Of a stretch of DNA of 34,903 nt, positions 8,253 to 16,673 are shown piece after piece. Made by a program: the position numbers and the translations under genes. Positions within the stretch are counted from its first letter, which is position 1, and every line of letters starts with the position of its first letter. This stretch comes from W11650 sp041844915 (GTDB lineage Bacteria; Bacillota; Clostridia; Lachnospirales; Vallitaleaceae). The stretch spans positions 1 through 34,903 of the forward strand of contig JBGZBY010000095.1 in assembly GCA_041844915.1 (NCBI GenBank), in the 5' to 3' direction. A model generated the notes under the pieces. That model did not search any database. It was not told the DNA's origin and saw only the letters and a program-made list of their open reading frames with translations.

Positions 8253-8302
8253 AAAAGCCCTGAAGCCGGACGGCGTGAGGCAGTCTGCTTTTCAGGACTT
8301 TT
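8253..8302. terminator. Bidirectional terminator between convergent genes
   Basis: A 12-bp stem (8253-8264 with 8291-8302) lies between the two stop codons. One pair is C-A on the plus strand but G-T on the minus strand, so the hairpin is slightly better for the minus-strand gene. T-rich tails occur on both sides. Confidence 0.75.
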
Positions 8303-8313
8303 TGGAAATCTCA

Positions 8314-8778
8314 TTAGAATAGGGCGAATAGTATCATCAGCAGAAAGGTCGCTCCGCTTGCCAGCAGCAGTGGGAGGGTCAGTTCTGAATAAGGTGAGGT
8401 GTAAAGGTACTTTTCCTTCAGGACTCTTTTCAATTCTTCATCACTGTTCACGGAATGCTCATTCATAAGCTGACTATGGTGATGCTTGGAAAAAAAGGCA
8501 CGCAGCTGCTTCAGAGAATAGCGGATCCCGTTGAATAGTCCTCGTTCGGCGACTAGGCTAAGCAGAGCATAGCAAAAAAATGGAATGTTGATATAAAAAA
8601 GCCAGCTGTTAAGAATGCGCCAAAAGGAGTGTCCGGCAGAATTTTTTAAGAAATAATATAATAAGGAAGAAATTAATACTAAGCCCCAGATAACCCCAAG
8701 AAAAAGCAATGATTTTTTCACGGGAAGCTGGCGATGAGGTTCGTTTTCGAATTGTTTTTTTGAAAAAAAGGCAGACAT
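8314..8778 (-). CDS. DUF3899-like small membrane protein
   Basis: 154 residues with three predicted membrane helices: about residues 18-38 (SLLFLGVIWGLVLISSLLYYF), a second around SWLFYINIPFFCYALLSLV, and a third at the C terminus (LTLPLLLASGATFLLMILF). The segment AERGLFNGIRYSLKQLR after helix 2 followed by a charged loop matches my memory of DUF3899 membrane proteins, which have no known function. The ATG at 8778 follows AAAGGAG by 6 nt; a longer frame to 8889 has no ribosome-binding site and adds non-conserved residues. The gene is alone on its strand with its own promoter. Confidence 0.7.
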   Translation of the reverse strand: MSAFFSKKQFENEPHRQLPVKKSLLFLGVIWGLVLISSLLYYFLKNSAGHSFWRILNSWLFYINIPFFCYALLSLVAERGLFNGIRYSLKQLRAFFSKHHHSQLMNEHSVNSDEELKRVLKEKYLYTSPYSELTLPLLLASGATFLLMILFALF

Positions 8779-8987
8779 AATAGCTCCTTTCATATAAGCT
8801 GCGGATATTGAGTGATTTTGGGAAGGAGATTGGCGTAAATGAGAGAATGCCCACATTGAGCGGTTTGCCACATTATTTATTGCTGGCAAGCTTAAAGAGC
8901 CAACACGCTGATAAAGCAGCGTTTTGCCTTAAAAGAGGCAGCGCCGACACCTTCGCGCGAATCAAAGCAGAATTTAGCGTATATCTT

Positions 8988-9016
8988 ATTATACTTTATT
9001 TCCCTGCTTTTGAAAA
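8988..9016 (-). promoter_or_regulatory. Candidate promoter of the DUF3899-like gene
   Basis: On the minus strand TTTTCA (9011-9016), 17-bp spacer, perfect TATAAT (8988-8993). Transcription would begin near 8981, giving a leader of about 200 nt. Confidence 0.55.
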
Positions 9017-9216
9017 GCGAAAAAAAGGGAAGGGAATATACCAATTTTTGCTAGAAAAAAGGGAAAGGGTCAAAGAGAAAAAATCAAAAATGAATATTTT
9101 GCGCGCGGAACTTGCATTTTTTGTTCGAAAGCAAAAAGGTGAGGCAAAGAAAAGCAAGGAGATAGCATTTTTGGAAAATGGCACAAAAAAAACAAAGAAA
9201 GACTTGCAAGTTTTTC

Positions 9217-9245
9217 TTTACAAAAATTAAAAACTATATTATAAT
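9217..9245 (+). promoter_or_regulatory. Promoter of the peptide ABC transporter operon
   Basis: TTTACA (9217-9222), 17-bp spacer, perfect TATAAT (9240-9245). The leader runs about 115 nt to the binding-protein ATG. A 9-codon frame, 9300-9329, lies in the leader after no clear ribosome-binding site and is probably not translated. Confidence 0.8.
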
Positions 9246-9367
9246 ACCAATATTATAGAGCTATCTTTTTTCCGGCCTAAAAAGAAACAGGTGGCAGAAA
9301 TGCAAAGGAAAGGAGAAGGCATGAACTAGTTTGTCACTATAAAAGAGAAAAAGGAGGATCATTCAGT

Positions 9368-11356
9368 ATGAAGAAAGTTTTATCAATGCTTATGGCTTTC
9401 GTACTGCTTGTATCACTGGCAGCTTGTACGACGAAGCCGGCAGATACTACGCAGACTGGTACGACGACTACGGAGCAAACGGAAACAAAGACAGAAACAG
9501 AAACAGGAATGACAGCTACGGAAACAACGACTACGGAAACGACGGCTGCGAAGAAGATTCTGAATCTGATCGAAACCAGTAATATCCCGACCCTAGTGTC
9601 ATGGCTGGCAACAGACCAAGTTTCCTTTATGACGCTGGGAAATATCAATTCGGGTCTGGTAACGATGGATGAAAATGGCGCTCCGGCCTTGGAAATGGCG
9701 GAAAGCTATGATGTTTCCGAGGATGGCTTAACCTATACCTTCCATTTAAGAGATGCTAAGTGGGCAACGGCTGATGGACAGGAATATGCACCGGTTACGG
9801 CGCAGGACTTCCTTTTCACCATAAAGAAGCTTTTGGATCCAAAGGAAGCTTCCCAATATGCGTTCATGGTATCGACCGCCGGCATTAAAAACGGTGCGGA
9901 AACTGTTGCTTTAAATGAAGCGCTGGTAGCTTATGAGGGCAATGTAGCGAAGCTGTCTACCATGAAATTAAGCGATTTCAAGGATACCGATACGCAGACC
10001 GCACAGGCGCAATTTGATGCTGCCAAGGCTGCTTTGGAAAAAAACATTAAGGCCGCAGAGGAAGAATTTACTACCAAGTACGGTTCGGTAGAAAAAGCAA
10101 ATGAAGAAGTTTACAAGATGATCGACAGCGTTGGCGTTACTGCTGTAGATGAAAAGACTCTGAAGTTTGAATTGGCAAACCCTGTTCCTTACTTTGTTTC
10201 TTTGATGAGCTTCCCATCCTTCTTCCCGGCAAATCAAAAATTTGTAGAAGAAAAAGGTGAGAAGTACGGCAGCAGCGTAGATAATTTCTTATACAATGGT
10301 CCCTTCCTTTTCAAGGAGTGGAAGGTATCACAAACACATTATATTGAAAAGAATCCGATTTACTGGGATGTTGCCAATGTGAAGCTGGATGGTATCAATT
10401 TCCGCGTAATCGAAGGCGTGGATAATGATACTGTAGTAAATATGTATTTGGACGGACAGCTTCATACCGCAGGACTTTCCGGAGAAAATGTAGAAAAATA
10501 CGGCAATCGTCCGGATGTTGTTACCTATGAAGAAGGTGCGATGTTCTATGTTGAGCTCAATCAGGGTCATGGCGATGCCAGCTCAAATAAGGCGGCTCTT
10601 GCCAATGTCAACCTGAGAAAAGCTTTGAACATGGGCATAGATAAAGAATATATTAGCAAGACTATTTTGGCAAATGGTTCGATTACTGCCGATTATTTTA
10701 TGCCAGTAGGATTGCAGGTTAGTGAAAGCCATGGCAGTAAGGACTTCCGTAAAGTAGCAGGCGAACTCAATAACGCAGAAGCTGGCTATAACAGCTATAA
10801 TGTTGAGGAAGCCAAGAAATATTGGGAAGAAGCGAAAAAGGAGCTTGGTATTCAGAAGCTGGAATTGGAAATGCTGATTTTCCAAGGCGATGTTTCCTCT
10901 AATGTTGGTACACACATTAAGAATGAGTGGGAAAAGAATCTAGAAGGCTTGACCATCGTCTTGAAGCCGCTTCCATTCTCAGAAAAGATTGGCCGTGTCA
11001 ATAGAGGCGAATATGAATTGAATATGGCTGGCTGGGGTCCGGATTATCCGGATGCAATCACCTTCCTTGATATGTGGTTGACCGGTGGCGGACACAACAA
11101 CATCGGTTATTCCAATGCGGAATACGACAAGCTTATAAATGCAGCCAGAAACGGTGAATTGACTGCTCCGGATAAGGTAAAGGAGAGATTTGAGGCCTTG
11201 GTACAAGCAGAAAAGATTTTGCTGGGGCAGGATCAGGCGATAATACCGCTTTATCAAAGAGGAAGAACCGGTCTGCGCGATCCGAAGATCAGTGGCATGA
11301 AATTGCAGCTGTTTGGTCCCGATTACCTGTTCAAGCCGGTTGAATTGGCAGATTAA
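9368..11356 (+). CDS. oppA: Oligopeptide ABC transporter substrate-binding lipoprotein (SBP family 5)
   Basis: 662 residues. A lipoprotein signal peptide ends at LAAC (Cys20, lipidation site), followed by a Thr/Glu-rich low-complexity tether to about residue 60. The rest is a type-C peptide-binding protein: AESYDVSEDGLTYTFHLRD, the core FELANPVPYF, NGPFLFKEW, and MAGWGPDYPDA near the C terminus are all characteristic of the OppA/DppA family. An extra Ala/Glu-rich helical stretch (about 165-240) makes it longer than the usual 540-600. It captures peptides outside the membrane and delivers them to the permeases encoded downstream. The start follows AAGGAGG. A hairpin and repeat array separate it from oppB, which may set a higher level of the binding protein. 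Peptide length preference cannot be told. Confidence 0.92.
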   Translation: MKKVLSMLMAFVLLVSLAACTTKPADTTQTGTTTTEQTETKTETETGMTATETTTTETTAAKKILNLIETSNIPTLVSWLATDQVSFMTLGNINSGLVTMDENGAPALEMAESYDVSEDGLTYTFHLRDAKWATADGQEYAPVTAQDFLFTIKKLLDPKEASQYAFMVSTAGIKNGAETVALNEALVAYEGNVAKLSTMKLSDFKDTDTQTAQAQFDAAKAALEKNIKAAEEEFTTKYGSVEKANEEVYKMIDSVGVTAVDEKTLKFELANPVPYFVSLMSFPSFFPANQKFVEEKGEKYGSSVDNFLYNGPFLFKEWKVSQTHYIEKNPIYWDVANVKLDGINFRVIEGVDNDTVVNMYLDGQLHTAGLSGENVEKYGNRPDVVTYEEGAMFYVELNQGHGDASSNKAALANVNLRKALNMGIDKEYISKTILANGSITADYFMPVGLQVSESHGSKDFRKVAGELNNAEAGYNSYNVEEAKKYWEEAKKELGIQKLELEMLIFQGDVSSNVGTHIKNEWEKNLEGLTIVLKPLPFSEKIGRVNRGEYELNMAGWGPDYPDAITFLDMWLTGGGHNNIGYSNAEYDKLINAARNGELTAPDKVKERFEALVQAEKILLGQDQAIIPLYQRGRTGLRDPKISGMKLQLFGPDYLFKPVELAD

Positions 11357-11397
11357 TAAATAGCTCGGATGAGTTTCCGATAGGGAATAATACCCGC

Positions 11398-11428
11398 AAT
11401 TTAGGCAGAGCCTTGCTCTGCCTAAATT
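11398..11428 (+). promoter_or_regulatory. Strong intercistronic hairpin after the binding-protein gene
   Basis: A perfect 13-bp inverted repeat, AATTTAGGCAGAG (11398-11410) with 11416-11428 and a 5-nt loop. It lacks a T run (GTGTTAT follows), so partial termination or protection of the upstream message from 3' decay is more likely than full termination. Confidence 0.7.
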
Positions 11429-11492
11429 GTGTTATATCCGTTCGATAAAAGAAGGGGTAGCGCTGTCTGGAAAAAAGAGGGCTTTGCGTTTG

Positions 11493-11622
11493 GCGAGATC
11501 AAATACTGCGTATTTGCTTGGGAATAACTCGCAAATGCTACGCATTTACTTGGGCAGGTTCGCAAATGCTACCGCATTTGCTTGGGCAGGCTCGCAAATG
11601 CTATCGCATTTGCTTGGGGGTT
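11493..11622 (+). repeat. Four tandem copies of a 31-35-bp palindromic repeat
   Basis: Units are at 11493-11527 (diverged), 11528-11558, 11559-11590 and 11591-11622. Each has the plan TCGCAAATGC - TA(C/T) - CGCATTTGC - TTGGG(CAGG), so every unit can form its own hairpin from GCAAATGC and GCATTTGC. The array fills the gap between oppA and oppB. It is not a CRISPR array, because there are no unique spacers. Confidence 0.8.
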
Positions 11623-11632
11623 CTATTTTTTT

Positions 11633-11660
11633 GGTATGGTATAAAGTCTTGTACCATACC
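11633..11660 (+). promoter_or_regulatory. 9-bp inverted repeat before oppB
   Basis: GGTATGGTA (11633-11641) and TACCATACC (11652-11660) form an exact dyad with a 10-nt loop, directly after the tandem repeats. It could be an RNA hairpin or an operator. No T run follows. Confidence 0.5.
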
Positions 11661-11766
11661 AGAAAGGTATAACCGTTTGAGGTGTTGATTGTACGGGGGT
11701 AGACGCCTGCCGGCTGACGGTGGGAATGAAGTAAGAAGAAAAGGGAATGGAGGTTTTGAAAAAGGT

Positions 11767-12723
11767 ATGTTACGATATGTAGTTGAAAGAATTCTGCTGA
11801 TCTTTGTGACAATGTTCGTGGTCATCACTCTGAACTTTTTTTTGTTGCAGTTGATCGATGGAAGTCCTTTCGATAATGCGAAGGCCACGCCGGTTCAGAT
11901 TGAGATGATGAAGAGAAAATTTGGCTTGAACGAGCCGCCGATGAAGCAATATTTGAAATATTTGCAGGGACTTGCCCAAGGAGATTTGGGAACATCGTTT
12001 AAGCTGCAAAACAAAGAGGTCGCCGATTTGATCGCCGATAAGCTGCCCAATACCATTAAGATTGGCTCGATTGCCCTTGTCTTTGGTGTTGTGACGGGCA
12101 TTTTACTGGGGGCTTTGGCGGCGATTTACCGCAATTCCTTCTGGGATCATGTCGTAACAATTATGGCGGTAATCGGTGTTTCCGTGCCATCTTTCGTTGT
12201 AGCCGCCTTTTTGCAATACTATTTTGTCGTAAAGCTGGGCTGGTTTCCCTTTCTTTTCCAGGAACCAGATGCGACCAAGGGGATCACAGTCTGGGAGAGC
12301 TTTCGCTCTATGCTTTTGCCGGCGTTTTCGCTTTCGCTTTATGTCATTTCGGCAACTATGCGCTATATGAGAGCGGAGCTGGTCGAGGTATTCAACAGCG
12401 ATTATATTTTATTGGCGCGGGCAAAGGGATTGAACAAATCGCAGGTTATTATGCGTCATGCACTGCGCAATGCGTTGATTCCGGTTGTTACGATTATTGG
12501 CCCAATGGCGATCAGCCTTTTGACCGGTTCTCTGGTAATAGAAATGTTTTTCGGCGTGCCGGGCTTGTCCAGACTTTTGCTGAATGCCGTGTATCAGACC
12601 GACTATTTCCTGATTTTGGGTGTAAACTCCTTTTATAGCTTAATGTATGTTATCGTTGTTTTGGCGGTTGACTTGCTTTATGGTGTAATCGACCCGAGAA
12701 TTCGGCTGAAAGGAGATCATTAA
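11767..12723 (+). CDS. oppB: Peptide ABC transporter permease, OppB/DppB type
   Basis: 318 residues. The N-terminal MLRYVVERILLIFVTMFVVI helix, then FGLNEPPMKQYLKYLQGLAQGDLGTSF, matches the start of OppB/DppB permeases. Further membrane helices lead to the EAA-type coupling segment (DYILLARAKGLNKSQVIMRH) that contacts the ATPases, and the end is VIDPRIRLKGD. It forms one half of the inner-membrane channel. A longer frame from 11689 is rejected: the ATG at 11767 gives a typical N terminus and lies 12 nt after GGAGG. oppC begins one base after its stop, so the two are translated together. Confidence 0.93.
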   Translation: MLRYVVERILLIFVTMFVVITLNFFLLQLIDGSPFDNAKATPVQIEMMKRKFGLNEPPMKQYLKYLQGLAQGDLGTSFKLQNKEVADLIADKLPNTIKIGSIALVFGVVTGILLGALAAIYRNSFWDHVVTIMAVIGVSVPSFVVAAFLQYYFVVKLGWFPFLFQEPDATKGITVWESFRSMLLPAFSLSLYVISATMRYMRAELVEVFNSDYILLARAKGLNKSQVIMRHALRNALIPVVTIIGPMAISLLTGSLVIEMFFGVPGLSRLLLNAVYQTDYFLILGVNSFYSLMYVIVVLAVDLLYGVIDPRIRLKGDH

Positions 12724-12724
12724 G

Positions 12725-14176
12725 ATGGAAAAGAATGAGAAAAAAATAGCGGAGCAAAATAGCGCCGAGATGTTTGTTTTGACACAGAGCAGCTCCGAGG
12801 AAATGGAAAGGCTTGCTACCAAAAGCCTTAACTTCTGGCAGGACGCATGGCGCAGACTTCGTCAAAATAAAATGGCGATGTTTGGCATGTGGATGATTAT
12901 TCTGCTGGCAATTTTTGCCATTCTTGCGCCGACAAGTCTGCTGGCCTTTAAAAATGCCGATGGGACGCCCTATACCTATGATGCGGCACCGGTGCTTTTG
13001 GATGAGGATGGAAATGAGATCAATAAAGCCGATATTGCTTTTTTGCCTCCGAGAATTCCCTACTTGGAAAAGCTTGGGATTTTTAATGGTTTTGTTAAGC
13101 TGGAAAGAGGCTCTTGGGATGTTTTTATCGGCGAGCTGCCGGCAACCGACGAGTTTAAAGAGTTAAAAAAGCCGCAGAACCGCAAGAAGCTGATTGAAAC
13201 ACTGGGAATTGCCTACCATCCCTTTGAAGTCAATGTAAAGAGCGTTCAGGTGAAGGATGGCGAAAAATACATTACTTTGCTGGTGCTGAACACTAAAAAA
13301 GAGGTTGAAATTCCGCTCAAAGATATGGTTAGTTCCTACAGCCGTTTTCAGCCGGATACCTTTGAATTTATTTCCTCGACTCTCGATAGCAAGGGCGTGG
13401 AGATGCTGACGGTTTATGCCGATGAGTATGCTATTAAAAATGTGAAAAATTTATATTTCTGGTTTGGTACGGATCGTTTGGCGTTGGATATTTGGACGAG
13501 GCTTTGGGTTGGCGTGCGCATTTCCTTAATGATTGCCTTGATATCTATGCTTATCGACTTTATTTTGGGTATCATCTACGGCACAGTTGCCGGCTTTTAC
13601 GGAGGAACGGCAGTAGACAACGTGATGATGCGCTTTGCCGAAATCTGGGGAAGTATTCCGGCACTGGTGCTGATGATTATTATGATCAGTATTGAGAAAA
13701 AAATTACTTTGTTTTTAAATTCGATATTTACTGGCCTAAGCTATCCGGCGATTCGCTTTATTATTCTTATTTTTGCGATGAGTCTGTCGGGTTGGATTGG
13801 CATTGCTAGAGTGGTGCGGGCGCAGATTTTAAAGCTGCGGGATCAGGAGTTTATTTTGGCATCCCGAACCTTAGGAGCGGGCAAGCTTCGTTTGATGACA
13901 AAGCATTTGTTCCCCAATATCATTGGACAGCTGACAGTTATGGCGACCTTCTCTATTCCAGGAGCGATTTTCTATGAGGCGTTTTTGACCTTTATCGGTC
14001 TGGGACTGCCGATTCCGATGTCTTCTCTTGGCGTATTGGTCAACGAAGGCTACAAGGCGATTCAGAGCAGACCGACGATGCTTTTGATTCCGGCGTTTAT
14101 CATGTCGATTCTGATGCTGTCGATCAATTTGCTGGCAAACGGTTTGCGTGATGCGCTGGATCCGAGAATGAGATAG
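12725..14176 (+). CDS. oppC: Peptide ABC transporter permease, OppC/DppC type, with a large external insertion
   Basis: 483 residues, against about 300 for most OppC proteins. The cytoplasmic N terminus and first helix (about 53-70) are followed by about 180 residues of mainly charged, beta-rich sequence (about 72-250) before the standard motif FGTDRLALDIWTRLWVGVR resumes. The C-terminal part is normal, with the EAA loop QEFILASRTLGAGKLRLMTKH and the end NGLRDALDPRM. The insertion lies between helix 1 and helix 2 and would be outside the membrane, where it could touch the binding protein. A similar extension is known in the streptococcal permease AmiC, though that is the B-type subunit. Spacing to oppB is 1 nt and to oppD 12 nt with AGGAGG. 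Confidence 0.92.
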   Translation: MEKNEKKIAEQNSAEMFVLTQSSSEEMERLATKSLNFWQDAWRRLRQNKMAMFGMWMIILLAIFAILAPTSLLAFKNADGTPYTYDAAPVLLDEDGNEINKADIAFLPPRIPYLEKLGIFNGFVKLERGSWDVFIGELPATDEFKELKKPQNRKKLIETLGIAYHPFEVNVKSVQVKDGEKYITLLVLNTKKEVEIPLKDMVSSYSRFQPDTFEFISSTLDSKGVEMLTVYADEYAIKNVKNLYFWFGTDRLALDIWTRLWVGVRISLMIALISMLIDFILGIIYGTVAGFYGGTAVDNVMMRFAEIWGSIPALVLMIIMISIEKKITLFLNSIFTGLSYPAIRFIILIFAMSLSGWIGIARVVRAQILKLRDQEFILASRTLGAGKLRLMTKHLFPNIIGQLTVMATFSIPGAIFYEAFLTFIGLGLPIPMSSLGVLVNEGYKAIQSRPTMLLIPAFIMSILMLSINLLANGLRDALDPRMR

Positions 14177-14188
14177 GAGGGGAAGAAA

Positions 14189-15223
14189 ATGCCGAATAAA
14201 AAAGTATTAGAGGTAAAAAATCTGGAGGTCAATTTCCGAACCTTTTCCGGCGAGGTAAAGGCGGTCAGAGATGTATCCTTTGATTTGTATCAGGGCGAAA
14301 CCTTGGCAATCGTAGGCGAGTCCGGCTCGGGTAAGTCGGTTATGGTGAAGGCGATCATGGGCCTGCTTTCTGCCAATGGCTATTATAAGGGCGGAGAAAT
14401 TCTCTTTGACGGAAAAAATATTACGACCATGCAGGAAAAGGATTTGCACAGCATTCGCGGCAATCGCATCGCTATGGTCTTTCAGGATCCGATGACCTCG
14501 CTTGACCCGACCATGAAGATTGGCAAGCAGATCATGGAGGTAATCCAGCTGCACCAAAAGACCTCCAAGGCCGAGGCCTATGAAAAGGCAGTCAAATTGA
14601 TTGAGCTGGTAGGGATCAGCGATCCCAAGGAAAGAATGAATCAGTATCCGCATCAATTTTCCGGCGGTATGCGGCAGCGTATCGTTATTGCGATTGCTTT
14701 GGCCTGCGAGCCGAAGATTTTGATTGCCGATGAGCCGACGACGGCTTTGGATGTAACGATTCAGGCGCAGATTCTGGATTTGATGAAGGATTTACAGAAA
14801 AAGATCGGTGCTTCGGTTATCTTTATTACACATGACCTTGGCGTGGTTGCCAATGTGGCGGATCGGGTTGCGGTCATGTATGCCGGTAGAATTGCCGAGA
14901 TCGGCACTGCCGATGAGGTATTCTATGACCCGAAACATCCCTATACATGGGGGCTGATTGCTTCGATGCCGGATTTGGATACTCAAGGAAAGCTCTATGC
15001 GATTCCGGGTACGCCGCCGAATTTAATTTTGCCGCCGAAGGGAGATGCCTTTGCCCTTCGCAGCGAATATGCCATGAAAATTGATTTTGAGGAGCAGCCG
15101 CCGATGTTTAAGATCACCAACACGCATTATGCGGCAACATGGCTTTTGGACGAGAGAGCACCGCAGGTCACGCCGCCGGAAATTATCATAAAACGGCGGG
15201 AAAGACTGAAGGAGGTGAAATAA
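14189..15223 (+). CDS. oppD: Peptide ABC transporter ATP-binding protein, OppD/DppD type
   Basis: 344 residues. Walker A is GESGSGKS (43-50), the Q loop is in MVFQDPMTSLDP, the ABC signature is FSGGMRQR, Walker B is ILIADEPTTALD and the switch histidine is in FITHDLG. The C-terminal region with HPYTWGLIASMPDLD and IPGTPPNLILPPKGDAF is the oligopeptide-transporter extension. That extension normally carries a cysteine cluster for iron-sulfur binding in OppD and DppD, but here cysteines are absent (it reads AFALRSEYA), so no cluster is expected. It hydrolyses ATP to drive peptide uptake, pairing with OppF. The next gene starts directly after its stop. Confidence 0.93.
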   Translation: MPNKKVLEVKNLEVNFRTFSGEVKAVRDVSFDLYQGETLAIVGESGSGKSVMVKAIMGLLSANGYYKGGEILFDGKNITTMQEKDLHSIRGNRIAMVFQDPMTSLDPTMKIGKQIMEVIQLHQKTSKAEAYEKAVKLIELVGISDPKERMNQYPHQFSGGMRQRIVIAIALACEPKILIADEPTTALDVTIQAQILDLMKDLQKKIGASVIFITHDLGVVANVADRVAVMYAGRIAEIGTADEVFYDPKHPYTWGLIASMPDLDTQGKLYAIPGTPPNLILPPKGDAFALRSEYAMKIDFEEQPPMFKITNTHYAATWLLDERAPQVTPPEIIIKRRERLKEVK

Positions 15224-16201
15224 ATGAGCTTGCATACCGAAAACCAAAACGCAAACCAAAGCACCGCTTCCACAGAGGTATTAGTTGAAGTCAAAAACCT
15301 GAAACAGTATTTTAAGCTGGGTCGGGGCAAGGTAGTAAAGGCTGTGGATGACGTCAGCTTTCATATCAATCGCGGAGAAACCTTTGGTCTGGTAGGCGAG
15401 TCCGGTTCGGGCAAGTCGACGACGGGCAGAACGATGATTCGTCTTTATAACCCGACTGGCGGACAGGTCTATATGAAAAACCGTCTGGTCAGCGGCAAAA
15501 TCCCGAAGGAGGATGTTGCCTATGTCAACCGTAATATGCAAATGATCTTTCAGGATCCGATGGCTTGCTTAAACCCGCGGATGAAGGTTATTGACATTGT
15601 TGCCGAGGGCTTAGATATCCATAAATTGACGAAGGATAAAGCGGATCGAAGGGAGCAGGTCATTAAGATGATGAAGCTGGTCGGACTGGACGAACAGCAC
15701 ATTGAGCGCTATCCGCATGAATTCTCCGGTGGACAAAGACAGCGCATTGGGATCGCCAGAGCGATGGCGGTCAATCCGGAATTGATCATTGCCGACGAGC
15801 CGATTTCCGCACTGGACGTGTCGATTCAGGCGCAAGTGGTCAACTTGATGAATGAGCTGAAGGAAGCACATGGGCTGACGTATCTTTTCATTGCGCATGA
15901 TCTTTCCATGGTCAAATACATCAGCAATCGAATCGGTGTTATGTATCAAGGCAAAATCGTGGAAATGACGACCTCGCAGCAGCTGTTTGAAAAACCGCTC
16001 CACCCCTATACTCGTTCGCTTCTGTCGGCGATTCCCTTGCCGGATCCGATCAGCGAAAGAACTCGGCGGCGGACAGCATATGAGCCGGTCAAGGAGCATG
16101 ACTATTCCAAGCAACAGCCGGAATGGAGAGAGGTTGCCGCCGGTCATTTTGTGGCGGGAACGGACGCTGAAATCGAAAAATGGGAGGCTCTTTATCGCTA
16201 A
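15224..16201 (+). CDS. oppF: Peptide ABC transporter ATP-binding protein, OppF/DppF type
   Basis: 325 residues. Walker A is GESGSGKST (58-66), the Q loop is in MIFQDPMACLNPRMKV, the signature is FSGGQRQRIGIARAM, Walker B is LIIADEPISALD and the H loop is in FIAHDLSMV. The C-terminal LHPYTRSLLSAIPLPDP is typical of OppF. The C-terminal cysteine cluster of many OppF proteins is again missing. It is the last gene of the operon and starts on the base after the oppD stop, after GGAGGTG. A dyad around 16212-16245 follows without a T run. Confidence 0.93.
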   Translation: MSLHTENQNANQSTASTEVLVEVKNLKQYFKLGRGKVVKAVDDVSFHINRGETFGLVGESGSGKSTTGRTMIRLYNPTGGQVYMKNRLVSGKIPKEDVAYVNRNMQMIFQDPMACLNPRMKVIDIVAEGLDIHKLTKDKADRREQVIKMMKLVGLDEQHIERYPHEFSGGQRQRIGIARAMAVNPELIIADEPISALDVSIQAQVVNLMNELKEAHGLTYLFIAHDLSMVKYISNRIGVMYQGKIVEMTTSQQLFEKPLHPYTRSLLSAIPLPDPISERTRRRTAYEPVKEHDYSKQQPEWREVAAGHFVAGTDAEIEKWEALYR

Positions 16202-16673
16202 AGGATAAGTCTTGCTAAGGGAAGTCCTTTGAAGGGATTTTAGCAGAGCGGCTCCAGGTGTGCAAAATGGGAATCCGCGGGGAAAGCGTTTTGCAAACCA
16301 AATAATAAAAATAAAGGAAAACACAGGGATATCCCGAAATCACAGATCGTGTCAAGGAATGAGGAAAGCTGTTCTATACCTGCGGTCGCGCTATTTTCGG
16401 ATATCCCTTTTGCTTAAAGAGGGCGGGAACCCTCTTTTGCCGCCATGCGCGGCGGGCGAAAATATGCCGAAAGCATACCAGAAATATGCCGGAAAACATC
16501 GGAGAAGCAAGAAATATCTGGGGAGTCAAGGCGACGAAGTCATAGGCAGGCAAAACCCGCCAGACGGCAAGCAGGGATTTCGGCAGAAAGCAGGATGCCC
16601 CTTCGTTTTGCCGCCATGCGCGGCGGGCGAAAAGGAAAGAAGATTGGAAGCGGCTTCGGGAAAGGAGTGGCTT
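16202..16673. other. Gap with an exact 28-bp direct repeat
   Basis: No gene is supported here; a frame from 16260 merges into the next gene but has no start signals. The same 28-bp sequence, starting TTTTGCCGCCATGCGC and ending GGCGGGCGAAAA, occurs at 16435-16462 and 16606-16633, each able to fold on itself (GCCGCC with GGCGGG). A looser inverted pair around GGATATCC is at 16327-16336 and 16398-16408. Confidence 0.6.

Noticed and set aside
8232..8468. Plus-strand frame of 78 codons
   Set aside because: It overlaps the bidirectional terminator and the well-supported DUF3899-like gene on the other strand.
8808..9230. Plus-strand frame of 140 codons before the opp promoter
   Set aside because: It has a non-ATG start without a ribosome-binding site, Lys/Glu-rich low complexity, and overlaps the promoter of the minus-strand gene.
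11493..11622. CRISPR array
   Set aside because: The units are contiguous, with no unique spacers, only four copies, and no cas genes in the window.
16260..16673. N-terminal extension of the prepilin peptidase frame
   Set aside because: It translates the two 28-bp repeats, has no start signals, and the internal ATG at 16674 has an ideal ribosome-binding site.
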